Shown: positions 16,766 through 25,808 of the stretch, in pieces
How positions within the stretch are numbered: the stretch's first letter is position 1
Layout of the letters: each line of letters begins with the position of its first letter
NCBI GenBank assembly: GCA_021771265.1
Contig: JAETPK010000002.1
Location: forward strand, 1-58,996
Direction of reading: 5' to 3'
Length of the DNA stretch: 58,996 bases
DNA from: Oscillospiraceae bacterium
GTDB taxonomy: Bacteria; Bacillota; Clostridia; Oscillospirales; Oscillospiraceae
Program-made: the position numbers and the translations under genes
Notes under the pieces: generated by a model
Seen by the model: only the letters and a program-made list of their open reading frames with translations
What the model was told of the DNA's origin: nothing
Databases searched by the model: none

Positions 16766-17581
16766 ATGAAAAAGATGCTTGCGCTGCTGCTGGCGGCTGT
16801 GATGGTCCTGTCCCTGGCTGCCTGCGGCTCCAAGAAGGAAGAGGCCGCCGCGCCCGCGGAAGAGCCCGCCGCTGACAGTGATCTGGCCTACGTGCAGGGA
16901 AAGGGAACCCTGGTGGTGGGTATCACGGAGTTCGAGCCTATGGATTACCAGGACGCCAGCGGCAGCTGGATTGGCTTTGACGCCGATATGGCCGCCGCTT
17001 TCGCGGAGAGCCTGGGCGTGGACGTGGAGTTCCAGATTATCGACTGGGACAATAAGGTTTTTGAGCTGGACGGCAAGACCATCGACGTGGTGTGGAACGG
17101 CATGACCCTCACCGACGAGGTCACCAGCGCCATGGAGTGCTCCAACGCTTACTGCAACAACGCCCAGGTGGTCATCGTTCCTTCCGCCGTGGCGGACCAG
17201 TACCAGGATGTGGACAGCGTAAAGTCTCTGAACTTCGCCGTAGAGTCCGGCTCCGCCGGCAAGGCGGAGGTGGAGGCCCTGGGCGCCACATTCACTGAGG
17301 TCGCCGACCAGGCTACCGCCCTGCTGGAGGTCAGCTCCGGCACCGCCGACGCCGCCGTTATTGACTCTCTGATGGCCGCTGCCATGGTGGGTGAGGGCAC
17401 CAGCTATGTCGATTTGACTTATACCGTTGGCCTGAACAGCGAGGAGTACGGCGTCGGCTTCCGAAAGGGCTCCGACCTGGCTGCCGCGTTGAATGATTTC
17501 TTCAAGGCCAGCTATGAGGATGGCTCCATGATGGCGTGCGCCGAGACCTATGGCGTCCAGGCCGCCATCATCGCCCAGTGA
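16766..17581 (+). CDS. Amino-acid ABC transporter substrate-binding lipoprotein
   Basis: MKKMLALLLAAVMVLSLAACGSKKEE lipobox; TLVVGITEFEPMDYQD...GSWIGFDADMAAAFAESLGV SBP_bac_3. Confidence 0.93.
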   Translation: MKKMLALLLAAVMVLSLAACGSKKEEAAAPAEEPAADSDLAYVQGKGTLVVGITEFEPMDYQDASGSWIGFDADMAAAFAESLGVDVEFQIIDWDNKVFELDGKTIDVVWNGMTLTDEVTSAMECSNAYCNNAQVVIVPSAVADQYQDVDSVKSLNFAVESGSAGKAEVEALGATFTEVADQATALLEVSSGTADAAVIDSLMAAAMVGEGTSYVDLTYTVGLNSEEYGVGFRKGSDLAAALNDFFKASYEDGSMMACAETYGVQAAIIAQ

Positions 17582-17606
17582 TCCCTTTCCCCAAACGAAC
17601 ACGCTG

Positions 17607-17638
17607 CAAAAGCAGAGGGCGGCAGCCCTCTGCTTTTG
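17607..17638 (+). terminator. Hairpin between substrate-binding protein and permease genes
   Basis: CAAAAGCAGAGGGC-ggca-GCCCTCTGCTTTTG, 14-bp perfect stem. Confidence 0.7.
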
Positions 17639-17675
17639 GCCGGTTTATCAACAGAAGTAAGGTGGTATTTCCAAT

Positions 17676-18347
17676 ATGTTTCTGACCGTCATCGGCGCTC
17701 TGAACGAGGGATTTTTGCAGACGCTGAAGCTCTTTGCCGTCACCCTGATCGGCGCTATCCCCTTGGGACTTGTGATCGCGTTCGGCTCAATGAGCCGCTT
17801 CTCCCCCCTGCGGTATCTGACCCGGCTGGTAGTCTGGATCATCCGCGGCACGCCGCTGATGCTCCAGCTGATCATCATTTTCTACATCCCCGGAAGAGTG
17901 CTTTCCAGCGGCAGTCCCTGGCCCTCCGGTGAGCCGGGCCGCTTTCTGGCCTCCTCCATCGCCTTTATCATCAACTACGCCTGCTACTTCTCCGAGATCT
18001 ACCGGGGCGGCATCCAGGGCGTGCCCGTGGGCCAGCAGGAGGCCGGCGAGGTGCTGGGCATGACCAAGCGGCAGATCTTCTTTAAGATCACGCTGCTGCA
18101 AATGATCAAGCGTATCGTGCCGCCCATGTCCAATGAGATCATCACCCTGGTGAAAGATACCTCTATCGCCCGCATCATCTCCCTCCAGGAGGTCATCTGG
18201 GCGGGCTACGCATTTTTAAAGGGCTCCCATGGCTATTCCGGCCTGGTGTGGCCCCTGTTCTTCACCGGCGTTTACTACCTGCTGTTCAACGGTGTTTTGA
18301 CCCTGTTTTTTAACTATGTCGAGCGGCGGCTCGATTATTTCCGCTGA
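17676..18347 (+). CDS. Amino-acid ABC transporter permease
   Basis: HisM/GlnP-type topology and EAGEVLGMTKRQIFFKITLLQMIKRIVPPMSNEIITLVKDTS EAA loop. Confidence 0.95.
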   Translation: MFLTVIGALNEGFLQTLKLFAVTLIGAIPLGLVIAFGSMSRFSPLRYLTRLVVWIIRGTPLMLQLIIIFYIPGRVLSSGSPWPSGEPGRFLASSIAFIINYACYFSEIYRGGIQGVPVGQQEAGEVLGMTKRQIFFKITLLQMIKRIVPPMSNEIITLVKDTSIARIISLQEVIWAGYAFLKGSHGYSGLVWPLFFTGVYYLLFNGVLTLFFNYVERRLDYFR

Positions 18348-18358
18348 GGAGGTGCCCT

Positions 18359-19126
18359 ATGTCTATTCTGGAAGTCAACCACATTGAAAAGCATTTCGGC
18401 GCCACCAAGGTGCTCAGCGACATCAGCTTTTCCCTGGAAAAGGGACAGGCATTGTCCATCATCGGGTCCTCCGGCAGCGGCAAAACCACGCTGCTGCGCT
18501 GCCTGAATTTTCTGGAGACGCCGGACAGCGGCACCATTTCCGTGAACGACCATGTGATCTTCGACGCGGCGGACCCCGCCACCCAGCAGGAAAAGGAGAT
18601 CCGCGCCAAGCGGCTCCACTTCGGCCTGGTGTTTCAGAACTTCAACCTGTTCCCCCAGTACACGGCTTTGCAAAACGTCACCCTGGCCCGGGAGCTGCTG
18701 GCAAAGGAGCGGGGCGGCGAGAGCAAGGCGGATATCGAGGCCGCCGGACGGGAGCTGCTGGCCCAGATGGGCCTTGCCGACCGGGCCAGCCACTATCCCC
18801 ACCAGCTCTCCGGCGGCCAGCAGCAGCGGGTGGCCATCGCCCGGGCCCTGGCCCTGCATCCGGACATCCTGTGCTTTGACGAGCCCACCTCCGCTCTGGA
18901 CCCGGAGCTGACGGGAGAAGTGCTGCGGGTCATCCGCAACCTGGCGGAGCAAAAGACCACCATGATCATCGTCACCCATGAGATGGCCTTTGCCCGGGAC
19001 GTGGCGGACCAGGTCATCTTCATGGACGGCGGCCTCATCGTGGAGCAGGGCGATCCCCGGGAGGTCATCGACCATCCCAAGGAGGAGCGCACCCGCCAGT
19101 TCCTCTCTCGCTACGCGGAAAATTAA
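18359..19126 (+). CDS. Amino-acid ABC transporter ATP-binding protein
   Basis: Walker A GSSGSGKTTLLRC, LSGGQQQRVAIARAL, Walker B ILCFDEPTSALDPE. Confidence 0.96.
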   Translation: MSILEVNHIEKHFGATKVLSDISFSLEKGQALSIIGSSGSGKTTLLRCLNFLETPDSGTISVNDHVIFDAADPATQQEKEIRAKRLHFGLVFQNFNLFPQYTALQNVTLARELLAKERGGESKADIEAAGRELLAQMGLADRASHYPHQLSGGQQQRVAIARALALHPDILCFDEPTSALDPELTGEVLRVIRNLAEQKTTMIIVTHEMAFARDVADQVIFMDGGLIVEQGDPREVIDHPKEERTRQFLSRYAEN

Positions 19127-19134
19127 AGCAATGG

Positions 19135-19173
19135 AACAGCACCCTGGAAACTTTGTTTCCAGGGTGCTGTTTT
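19135..19173. terminator. Bidirectional terminator
   Basis: AACAGCACCCTGGAAA-ctttg-TTTCCAGGGTGCTGTT. Confidence 0.88.
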
Positions 19174-19179
19174 GCGCAG

Positions 19180-20718
19180 TCAGGCCCGCTTTTTGGGGAT
19201 GAGCAGCAGCTGGTCCCGGGGCAGCTCCTCCTCTGCTTCCAGCTGGTTGGCGGCGAGGATGGCGGAGATGGTGGTGTTGTGGCGCTTGGCCAGGTCCCAG
19301 GGGGTCTCCTGCTTTCCCAGACACCGCAGCACCAGAGACGGCGCGCCACTCAGGTCCCGGGGCTTTTCCGTGTCCACCCTGGCGGCGGAAATGCAGACCT
19401 TTTTCACCTGGGAGGCTGCTTCCACCCGGAAATCCACCGGGAAGCGCACCTCGATGCCCCGGTCCCCCAGGCTCCCCTGGATCTCCTCCGGGCAGAAGGC
19501 CCGGGCCGTTACCCGGCAGTCCGGCGGCAGCTCCAGCTGGCAGGCGATCTCCACGCCCCGCTCCGCCACCAGCGGTACGCCGCCCTCGTCCACGTACAGC
19601 GCCCGGACAGTGGCCACCGTCCGCAGGGTGGCGGCGCTGCCCTCCCGGCTAACGGACACGGCGCCGCAGTCCGCCTGCAAGGCAAGGATGCTCTCCGCCA
19701 CCACGCCGATCTCCAGTACCTCCCGGACGGTCTGGCGGCGGTTCATGGTCTCGCAGAAGCTGGTGAGGGTCAGGGGCGCGGCCTCATAGGCCAGCTCGTA
19801 GGCGGTGGAGTACAGGTCCTGCAAAAGCGTCAGCTCCTGCTCCTGCCGCAGCAGGGCCATCGCGTGGAAATACAGCGTCACCGCCACCTGCCGGCCCTCC
19901 GGGTCTCCTCCGTCGATCTGAAGGTCCGCCCCGGTCAGCTGCATCCGCAGTGACGCGGCGGCGCCCTCCGCAGCGCCGTCCACCTCCATGATCTGGGAGA
20001 AGGGCAGCTCTCCGGAGAAGGCCCGGCACTCCCCCTCCTGGGTCCGGTACAGCAGCGACACGGTGAACACGCCCTTGAAGATCAGCTTGCTGCCCACCAG
20101 CTTCGTCTCCGTCACAGCGGAGGCCACCCGGCTGGTGAGGAGCTCCGCCGCCCCCTCCCGGCCCGGCGACAGGTCCAGCTCCTCGGAGAATGTGAAATCT
20201 TTTTCGGCAATGTGGGTCAGCAGCGTCACGTGCTGCAGCTCCTGGCGCTTTTCCACCCGCAGCTCCGGCGCCGCCTCCACATCCGGGCAGACGGAGAGGG
20301 ACACCCGGCGGTAGCCTGTCAGGCGGATCACCAGCTTGCAGTGGGTGAACACCTTCCGGGGATTCAGCATCCGGGTCTCCAGGGTCTCCGGCTCCACCTC
20401 TGCCATGAGACAGACGCACTCCGGCAGGGTGCGGCTGTCGCTTTCGGCGGTGAAGGGCATGGCGAATTCCAGGGTGCGGATGCCACCCTCCCCGTCCGGG
20501 GTGTACAGCACCGTCACCCGTACGGTGCCGGACACCTCGCCCTTCCCGTCCCGCAGCTCCCGGCTGTGGAGGTACACCTTCCCCTCCGTTTCGATAATGC
20601 GGGCAATATCCGGGCAGTAGTCCGGCACGATGGTCTCCGCCGTTTCCTCCTGGGTCAGCGTCACGTCTCCCCCCACCTCATATGTATCGAAGCAGGCTTT
20701 TTTCAAGTCCAGTTCCAT
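19180..20718 (-). CDS. SPOCS (DUF3794) domain protein with C-terminal LysM
   Basis: MELDLKKACFDTYEVGGDVTLTQEETAETIVPDYCPDIARIIETEGKVYL repeats plus ETPWDLAKRHNTTISAILAANQL...QLLLIPKK LysM. Confidence 0.9.
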   Translation of the reverse strand: MELDLKKACFDTYEVGGDVTLTQEETAETIVPDYCPDIARIIETEGKVYLHSRELRDGKGEVSGTVRVTVLYTPDGEGGIRTLEFAMPFTAESDSRTLPECVCLMAEVEPETLETRMLNPRKVFTHCKLVIRLTGYRRVSLSVCPDVEAAPELRVEKRQELQHVTLLTHIAEKDFTFSEELDLSPGREGAAELLTSRVASAVTETKLVGSKLIFKGVFTVSLLYRTQEGECRAFSGELPFSQIMEVDGAAEGAAASLRMQLTGADLQIDGGDPEGRQVAVTLYFHAMALLRQEQELTLLQDLYSTAYELAYEAAPLTLTSFCETMNRRQTVREVLEIGVVAESILALQADCGAVSVSREGSAATLRTVATVRALYVDEGGVPLVAERGVEIACQLELPPDCRVTARAFCPEEIQGSLGDRGIEVRFPVDFRVEAASQVKKVCISAARVDTEKPRDLSGAPSLVLRCLGKQETPWDLAKRHNTTISAILAANQLEAEEELPRDQLLLIPKKRA

Positions 20719-20756
20719 ATCGGCCCATCCTTTCCAGGCGTTCAATATTCTTCTTC

Positions 20757-20785
20757 ACTGTATGAACGCCTGAGCGGGCTTATGC
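20757..20785 (-). promoter_or_regulatory. Candidate sigma-E promoter for the SPOCS-LysM gene
   Basis: Minus strand GCATAAG (20785-20779) - N14 - CATACAGT (20764-20757). Confidence 0.6.
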
Positions 20786-20854
20786 ATGGATGCCGAACAG
20801 CTTTCGCAGGATGCCCCGCAGCATTTTGGGGGATTTCCAAACCACGATATTCAT
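20780..20854 (-). CDS. spoVM: SpoVM-like 24-aa peptide
   Basis: Manual translation MNIVVWKSPKMLRGILRKLFGIHA*; RBS AAAGGAG; resembles B. subtilis SpoVM (PKFLGGIVRAMLG) and lies next to prpC-prkC-rsgA as in B. subtilis. Confidence 0.82.
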   Translation of the reverse strand: MNIVVWKSPKMLRGILRKLFGIHA

Positions 20855-20870
20855 TCACAATGCTCCTTTC

Positions 20871-21023
20871 CTACCGCCGGCAGCAGGCACAGCCGCAGGC
20901 GATCAGCAAAAACGCCACCAAAAACAAAAGCGCTCCCACCGGAAAAATGGCGGCAATCAGAATCCCTGCCCCCAGTGCCACAGCGCAAATCCCCAAAAGG
21001 CAGCCGCCGCCTCTCCGAAACAT
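20871..21023 (-). CDS. Small hydrophobic cysteine-containing membrane peptide
   Basis: MFRRGGGCLLGICAVALGAGILIAAIFPVGALLFLVAFLLIACGCACCRR with RBS GGAAAGGAGG upstream. Confidence 0.55.
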   Translation of the reverse strand: MFRRGGGCLLGICAVALGAGILIAAIFPVGALLFLVAFLLIACGCACCRR

Positions 21024-21080
21024 ACCGATCCGCCTCCTTTCCCTGTTCCCAGTATAGCGGCGCCCCTTGTCCCAGGTGCG

Positions 21081-21111
21081 AAAAAATCCCGCCGGACCAT
21101 GGTCCGGCGGG
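21081..21111 (-). terminator. Terminator after rsgA
   Basis: Minus strand CCCGCCGGACC-AT-GGTCCGGCGGGATTTTTT. Confidence 0.92.
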
Positions 21112-21121
21112 GGCGGGCGGG

Positions 21122-22009
21122 TCATTTCTTTTTTTCCTGCCAGTCCTGCAAGGGCTTGAGTTCCTCAAAAAGCCGCACATAGCTGGCGTGACGGCTGGGT
21201 TGGATCTTCCCTGCCCGCAGGGCCTCCAGCACGGCGCAGCCCTTTTCCTTCGTGTGGCTGCACCCCACAAAGCGGCACTCCCCAACGTACGGGGCAAACT
21301 CCCAGAAGGTCTCCGGCAGGCGGTGCTTCAGCTCCAGGTTCAGCTCGTCTGTTTCAAAGGAGGAAAAGCCCGGGGAATCCACAATGTCCCCGCCGCAGGA
21401 GAGGTGGTACAGCTCCACATGGCGGGTGGTATGGCGGCCCCGCCCCAGCGCGTCGCTGACCTCGCCCACCTGTAGGTGAAACGCCGGGTCCAGGGCGTTT
21501 AAGATGCTGGATTTTCCTACGCCGGAGTTCCCTGTAAAGGCAGAAAGCTTGCCAGCTATCAGAGGCTTCAGCGCCTCCAGTCCCTCCCCGGTCTCCGCGC
21601 TGACGCGGAGGGTGGGAAAGCCCGCGGCGGTGTAGATGCCGTACAGCTCCTCCGCCGTGTCCAGGTCACACTTGTTCAGCAGCACGATGACACCGCAGTC
21701 CTTCAAAGCGGCAATGGCCGCCACCCGGTCGATGAGAAAGGGGTCCGTCCTGGGAATGGCGCCGGAGGCGATGATGACCAGCTGGTCGATGTTGGCCACG
21801 GCGGGACGGGCAAAGGCGTTGCGCCGTGGGCGGATGGCTTCCACGAAGCCCTCTCCGCCGCCCAGCTCCCGGATCTCCACCCAGTCACCCACCAGGGGCG
21901 AGACGCCTTCCCTGCGGAATTTGCCCCGTGCCCGGCAGGTGAGTATCCCCGTTCCGGTATCCACGTAATAAAAGCCGCTGAGGGCTTTTTGAATGCGTCC
22001 CTCCGTCAT
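21122..22009 (-). CDS. rsgA: Ribosome small subunit-dependent GTPase A
   Basis: MTEGRIQKALSGFYYVDTGTG, LNKCDL, GNSGVGKSSILNAL, DSPGFSSFE, C...H..E..C motif; circularly permuted GTPase. Confidence 0.95.
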   Translation of the reverse strand: MTEGRIQKALSGFYYVDTGTGILTCRARGKFRREGVSPLVGDWVEIRELGGGEGFVEAIRPRRNAFARPAVANIDQLVIIASGAIPRTDPFLIDRVAAIAALKDCGVIVLLNKCDLDTAEELYGIYTAAGFPTLRVSAETGEGLEALKPLIAGKLSAFTGNSGVGKSSILNALDPAFHLQVGEVSDALGRGRHTTRHVELYHLSCGGDIVDSPGFSSFETDELNLELKHRLPETFWEFAPYVGECRFVGCSHTKEKGCAVLEALRAGKIQPSRHASYVRLFEELKPLQDWQEKKK

Positions 22010-22010
22010 A

Positions 22011-23996
22011 TCAGTCAAACTGCACATCCTGCGCCTGCTCCGGGTCCGCCTCGCCATCGATGTAGACCTCCACATGCTGGACGCCGTAGCCGGTGAGGGA
22101 GACGGAAATGGAGGGCTGGTTACAGGAAACGACCTGGTTGAACTGCTCCTCGCCGCCCACAGTCACCCAGACGTTGACGGACTCCCGGCCGTCCTGAGGC
22201 AGTAACACGGTGATGGTCCGGGACTGGCTGGGCGCCAGACCGGAGCTGACCTTGAATTTGATGGTGTCCCCCTCCGTGGCCTCCGTGGTGGCTTCAATGC
22301 TCTGCCAGAGAATGGTGCCAGCCTTCTCCTCGCTGTCCACCACCTCGATGTCACTGTCGGTACAGGTGAGCTTCCAGACCTCCTTCAGCTGTTCCCGCAC
22401 CTTGTCGATGGGCTGGTTTAAGAAATCCGGCACCGGGAAGGTCTTCAGCTCCGGTCCCTTGCTGACGTAGAGCTTGATGGAGTCGCCGTCCTTCAGGGTG
22501 GCGCCCGCCGCCGGCTCCGTGCGGATGACAAAGCCCTCCGTCACGTCGGAGAATTCCTGATAGCTGACATCCGCGTCCACGTTCAGCTCCAGATCCAGCT
22601 GCCGGCCCAGGGCCTGGATGCGTAGCTTGGCCTCCTGTAGCTCCGTGTTGGTCACATCGATCATCTCGCCGGTGTTCTCACCCAGGCTGATGACCACCTC
22701 GATCTTCAGATTTTCGCCCTTGCGGCTTTCGCCGGCGTCCGGTGTCTGGCGAATGATCTCATCCTTGGGATATTCGCTGCTGTACTCCTCCCCGGTCTTG
22801 ATGACCTGGAAGATATCCTGCACCTCCGGCATGGCGCCGGCCTCCTCCAGCGTCTTCCCCAACACGTTGGGAACGATATACTCCGTAGGAGCCTGGCTGC
22901 CGAAGGAGCCGAAAATATTCTTGAACAGCAGCGCCGCCAGCAGCAGCGCCGCCACGGTCACCGCCGCGATGAGAACAGTGCGTTTGCCGTTGAAGCGGGG
23001 ATGGTCTTCCTCCTCCGCGTATTCCCGGCGGTACTCCCGCTCCCGGCCGGTGGTGCGGTGGGCCTGCTCCGCCTCCAGGGCCGCGTGGACGCTGCCGGTG
23101 CGCAGTGGGCGGGTGGGCTCGTCCTCCTCGTCGGGGCGAAGGTCCTTCAGCTCAAAGTCCAGGCTGACGCCGGGATTCTTGCGGAAGGCCTCCAGATCGG
23201 CGATCATGGCGTCGGCGGAGGCGTAGCGCTTGTCCAGGTCAGCGGACATGGCCTTCATACAGATCAGCTCCAGCTGTTCCGGAATGTCCTGATTGATCTC
23301 CCGGGGGGCCAGGGGGATGGAGCTGAGGTGCTGGATGGCCACGGAAACGGCGGAATCTCCCTCAAAGGGCAGCCGCCCCGTAAGCATCTCGTACAGCACC
23401 ACACCGGCGGAGTACACGTCGCTGCGGGCGTCGGTGCGGTCGCCCCGGGCCTGCTCCGGCGAGATATAGTGGACGGAGCCCAAAGCCTCCTGGGTCAGCG
23501 TCTGGGCGGAGTTTTCCAGGCAGGCGATGCCAAAATCGGCCACCTTCACGCTGCCGTCCCGCAGGACCATGACGTTCTGGGGCTTGATGTCCCGGTGGAC
23601 GATGCCCCGGCTGTGGGCGTGGCTGAGGCCCCGCATGATCTGGGTGATAAAATGCAGGGACTCCCGCCAATTCAGCTGGCCCCGCTTTTCCATATACTGC
23701 TTCAGGGTGATGCCGTCGATGAGCTCCATGACGATATATTCGATATCGCCGCCCCGGGACACATCGTAGACAGAGACGATGTTGGGGTGAGAGAGCTGCG
23801 CGACTGCCTGGGATTCCGCGTTAAAGCGGCGGCGGAACTCCTCGTCCTGCGCCAGGTCGTTTTTCAGGATCTTCACCGCCACCAGGCGATTCAGCCGGTG
23901 GCATTTTGCCTTGTACACATTGGCCATACCGCCGGTGCCGATCTTTTCCAGGATCTCATAGCGGTTGTCCAGCATTTTTCCGATGTACTGGTCCAT
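22011..23996 (-). CDS. prkC: PASTA-domain Ser/Thr protein kinase
   Basis: MDQYIGKMLDNRYEILEKIGTGGMANVYKA, HRDIKPQNVMV, DFGIA; TM and three PASTA-like repeats. Confidence 0.96.
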   Translation of the reverse strand: MDQYIGKMLDNRYEILEKIGTGGMANVYKAKCHRLNRLVAVKILKNDLAQDEEFRRRFNAESQAVAQLSHPNIVSVYDVSRGGDIEYIVMELIDGITLKQYMEKRGQLNWRESLHFITQIMRGLSHAHSRGIVHRDIKPQNVMVLRDGSVKVADFGIACLENSAQTLTQEALGSVHYISPEQARGDRTDARSDVYSAGVVLYEMLTGRLPFEGDSAVSVAIQHLSSIPLAPREINQDIPEQLELICMKAMSADLDKRYASADAMIADLEAFRKNPGVSLDFELKDLRPDEEDEPTRPLRTGSVHAALEAEQAHRTTGREREYRREYAEEEDHPRFNGKRTVLIAAVTVAALLLAALLFKNIFGSFGSQAPTEYIVPNVLGKTLEEAGAMPEVQDIFQVIKTGEEYSSEYPKDEIIRQTPDAGESRKGENLKIEVVISLGENTGEMIDVTNTELQEAKLRIQALGRQLDLELNVDADVSYQEFSDVTEGFVIRTEPAAGATLKDGDSIKLYVSKGPELKTFPVPDFLNQPIDKVREQLKEVWKLTCTDSDIEVVDSEEKAGTILWQSIEATTEATEGDTIKFKVSSGLAPSQSRTITVLLPQDGRESVNVWVTVGGEEQFNQVVSCNQPSISVSLTGYGVQHVEVYIDGEADPEQAQDVQFD

Positions 23997-24014
23997 AAGG
24001 TCTCTCCCCTCCTT

Positions 24015-24755
24015 TCATCGCTGCTTCATGAGCACGGCGGTGACGTTGTCCGACGCGCCGCGGCTCTTGGAAATGGACAGCAGCCGGTCCAGGCAGGTGT
24101 TCAGGTCGTCGCCGTGGATGACCTCGAACAGCATCTCCTGGTCCGTCACCGTGTCCACCAGTCCGTCGGAGCACAAAAGCAGGAAGTCTCCCGGCTCCAG
24201 AGGGCATATGTACTCGTCGCTGAGGGCGGACATGTCCGGCCCCAGGGCACGGGTGATGAGGTTGCGGTTGGGATGGTGGCGGGCCTCCTCGGCGGTGATA
24301 TCCCCCCGGTCCACCATGCGCTCCACCAGGGAGTGGTCCTTGGTGACCCGGTGGATCCCGTCGGCGGTGATATGATAGGCCCTGCTGTCTCCCACATTGG
24401 AGAGGACCGCGCCGCCGTCATAGCTGACGGCGGACACCAGTGTGGTGCCCATGCCCCGGCAGTCCGCGGAGATCTCGGCGGCGTCCCGGATGGCCCGGTT
24501 GGCCAGCGTGACCGCGTAGGATGAGGCCTCCCGCAACTGCTCCGGTGTCATATCCCGCCGCAGCACCTTCCGCATCTCGGCCATAAAGGTGTCCACGGCG
24601 ATGCGGCTGGCCAGCTTTCCGCCGGCCGCGCCGCCCATGCCGTCGCAGACCACACAGAGGGTGCGGCCGCTCTCCTCATGCTGGCAGACGGCGCAGGCGT
24701 CCTGGTTCTCCTTGCGGACCAGGCCCACATCCGTGATGCTCCAAACTTCCATCAT
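24015..24755 (-). CDS. prpC: PP2C-family Ser/Thr phosphatase
   Basis: TDVGLVRKENQDAC, VVCDGMGGAAGGKLAS, SNVGDSRAY, LLLCSDGLVD. Confidence 0.96.
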   Translation of the reverse strand: MMEVWSITDVGLVRKENQDACAVCQHEESGRTLCVVCDGMGGAAGGKLASRIAVDTFMAEMRKVLRRDMTPEQLREASSYAVTLANRAIRDAAEISADCRGMGTTLVSAVSYDGGAVLSNVGDSRAYHITADGIHRVTKDHSLVERMVDRGDITAEEARHHPNRNLITRALGPDMSALSDEYICPLEPGDFLLLCSDGLVDTVTDQEMLFEVIHGDDLNTCLDRLLSISKSRGASDNVTAVLMKQR

Positions 24756-25795
24756 TGGGACATCTCCCCTTTCTTTGCTTCCTCCATGGCCTTGCGCCGC
24801 AGCTGGCCGCAGGAGGCGTCGATATCGCCGCCCAAACTCCGCCGCACCGTGGCGGTAAGGCCGTGGGATTCCAAACGCCGCTGAAAGGCGGCAATCCGCT
24901 TGGAGGGCTTAAAGGGGCTCTCCACCACGTCGTTCAGCGGGATCAGATTCACATGGCCCGGCATCCCCTTCAATCGCTTTGCGATCAGGTCCGCCTGCCA
25001 GTCGTTGTCGTTGACGCCGTCGATCATGGCGTACTCAAAGGAGATGCGCCGCCCCGTCCTGCGGAAATACGCGTGGCAGGCGTCAAACAGGTCATCCACA
25101 TGATAGGCCCGGTTCACCGGCATGATGCGGCTCCGGGTCTCGTCGTCCGGCGCGTGAAGGGACACGGACAGCGTCAGCTGCAAGTTGCTCTCCGCCAGAC
25201 GCCGGATGCCGGGGATGACGCCGCAGGTGGACAGGGAAATATGCCGCATGCCGATGTTCATGCCGTCTGGATGGTTCACCAGCTCCAAAAACTTCAGCAC
25301 CGTGTCCAAATTGTCCAGGGGCTCTCCAATGCCCATGAGGACGATGTTGGAGATCTCCAGCCCGGAATCCAGTTGGGTAAACAGCACCTGATCCAGCATT
25401 TCAGCGGGTGTCAAGTCCCGTACCTTGCCGGCAATGGTGGACGCGCAGAAGGCGCAGCCCATGCGGCAGCCCACCTGAGAGGAGATGCAGACCGTGTTGC
25501 CGTAGTGATAGCGCATGAGGACGGACTCAATGCAGTTGCCGTCTGAGAGCTCCCACAGGTATTTCATGGTGCCGTCCTGTTGGGAGACCTGCTTCCGCGC
25601 CACCTTGGGCACTGTCAGGAGGCACTCCGCCGCCAGCTGGTCCCGGAGGGCCTTGGGCAGGTTGGTCATTTCCTCAAAGGAGCGGGCCCCCTTGTGGAGC
25701 CAGGTGAACACCTGTTTGCCGCGGAAGGCCGGCTGTCCCATGGACTTGAGCACATCCGTCATCTCCTGCAGGCTCAGGGATTTCAAATCGATCAT
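24752..25795 (-). CDS. rlmN: 23S rRNA (adenine2503-C2)-methyltransferase
   Basis: CISSQVGCRMGCAFCAST radical SAM CxxxCxxC; IVLMGIGEPLDN; conserved C-terminal Cys. Confidence 0.96.
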   Translation of the reverse strand: MIDLKSLSLQEMTDVLKSMGQPAFRGKQVFTWLHKGARSFEEMTNLPKALRDQLAAECLLTVPKVARKQVSQQDGTMKYLWELSDGNCIESVLMRYHYGNTVCISSQVGCRMGCAFCASTIAGKVRDLTPAEMLDQVLFTQLDSGLEISNIVLMGIGEPLDNLDTVLKFLELVNHPDGMNIGMRHISLSTCGVIPGIRRLAESNLQLTLSVSLHAPDDETRSRIMPVNRAYHVDDLFDACHAYFRRTGRRISFEYAMIDGVNDNDWQADLIAKRLKGMPGHVNLIPLNDVVESPFKPSKRIAAFQRRLESHGLTATVRRSLGGDIDASCGQLRRKAMEEAKKGEMSQ

Positions 25796-25808
25796 AAAAA
25801 AGTGCCTT

